Both the position numbers and the translations under genes were made by a program. The notes under the pieces were generated by a model. That model did no database searches, was not told the DNA's origin, and worked only from the letters and a program-made list of their open reading frames with translations. A stretch of 6,546 bases of DNA from an uncultured Candidatus Pelagibacter sp. (lineage in GTDB: Bacteria > Pseudomonadota > Alphaproteobacteria > Pelagibacterales > Pelagibacteraceae). The DNA lies in the NCBI GenBank assembly GCA_905612385.1, contig CAJQRR010000052.1, positions 1 to 6,546 on the forward strand. The letters run 5' to 3'. Shown one piece after another: positions 6,118 through 6,546 of the stretch (the first letter of the stretch is position 1; each line of letters opens with the position of its first letter).

Positions 6118-6546
6118 TATCTAAAGTAATTTTTTACTCTATCAAGGGTTTTTTCGTTAACTGTAACCTTGTATTTGCTATTTAATAGATAATCGTATGA
6201 TTTTAATATTCCGTTTCTATTTTCTGCACTCGCTTCGTTAGAGATTGCATTAAACATATTTGAATCTGGAGAAATTTTAGTATCTTCAAATTTCATAACC
6301 TTAGCTATGAATATGTTGTCTTCTCTATCAGCAATTAGAGTAAATGTGTTAATTGGTAGTGTATATAAAATTTTAACAGAATTATTTTCAAATTTATTAA
6401 TGTCCTTAATTGAATTTAATTGAGTTTTTTCAACTTCACCATTTCCAAGTTTATCAAATGATGCTTGGTTAAATTCATTTTTATCTAATTGGTTTAGTAT
6501 ATCTTTATTAAATTCAAATTTTTCTTTTTGAAATAGAAGGTTTGTT
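6117..6546 (-). CDS. Periplasmic peptidyl-prolyl isomerase, PpiD/SurA-like, C-terminal part
   Basis: A stop-free minus-strand frame runs in from the right edge to TAA at 6117-6119, giving 142 visible residues. I recognise the tail of a PpiD/SurA_N_3-type folding chaperone. There is a segment LPINTFTLIADREDNIFIAKVMKFED resembling the 'lp.g.vs.pv..ddgy.v.kv' end of the parvulin-type modules. The protein closes with ILKSYDYLLNSKYKVTVNEKTLDRV, close to the common PpiD ending 'L...YgVtiN...ld'. Such proteins are anchored in the inner membrane by one N-terminal helix and help outer-membrane proteins fold; the anchor and the PPIase core would lie outside the window. A gene of this kind directly before trpE is a known alphaproteobacterial arrangement. 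Its stop overlaps the trpE start by one base, so the two are probably co-transcribed. The family call is fair; the exact symbol (ppiD) is not assured. Confidence 0.7.
   Translation of the reverse strand, partial: TNLLFQKEKFEFNKDILNQLDKNEFNQASFDKLGNGEVEKTQLNSIKDINKFENNSVKILYTLPINTFTLIADREDNIFIAKVMKFEDTKISPDSNMFNAISNEASAENRNGILKSYDYLLNSKYKVTVNEKTLDRVKNYFR

Noticed and set aside
1..6546. A novel defence, mobile or biosynthetic system.
   Set aside because: All sizeable frames are recognisable housekeeping genes in a known alphaproteobacterial order; no direct or terminal repeats, transposase, integrase or CRISPR-like spacing was seen.

Overview
The window is a dense, very AT-rich stretch of bacterial chromosome. 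The protein sequences and the gene order (PPIase - trpE - trpG - trpD - trpC - lexA - gltX, facing lpxB) point to an alphaproteobacterium. Extreme AT bias, Lys/Asn/Ile-rich proteins and almost no intergenic DNA suggest a streamlined SAR11/Pelagibacter-like marine lineage. The lineage is inferred from style and order; no rRNA is present to prove it.

Layout: on the plus strand only the last 149 bases of one gene are visible, most likely lpxB (lipid A disaccharide synthase). Everything else is on the minus strand. In transcription order (right to left) these are: the C-terminal part of a periplasmic PpiD/SurA-like peptidyl-prolyl isomerase (cut by the right edge), trpE, trpG, trpD, trpC, an 88-base gap with a LexA operator, lexA, and gltX. 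gltX runs tail-to-tail into lpxB, and the two coding regions overlap by 24 bases.

Function: trpE and trpG form anthranilate synthase, trpD adds the phosphoribosyl group, and trpC closes the indole ring. trpF, trpB and trpA are absent, as expected for the split trp layout of alphaproteobacteria. PPIase-trpE, trpE-trpG and trpG-trpD each share one base of a TAATG stop/start, and trpD-trpC overlap by 8 bases, so the block looks like one translationally coupled transcript with no room for a trp leader or attenuator. lexA has a perfect alphaproteobacterial SOS box (GTTC-N7-GTTC) in front of it, implying autoregulation. gltX begins 22 bases after lexA and may share its transcript.

I see no mobile element, CRISPR array, tRNA, rRNA or riboswitch, and no gene-free stretch over 88 bases. 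This is ordinary core-genome housekeeping DNA. The points worth a second look concern regulation and streamlining; there is no sign of a new system.
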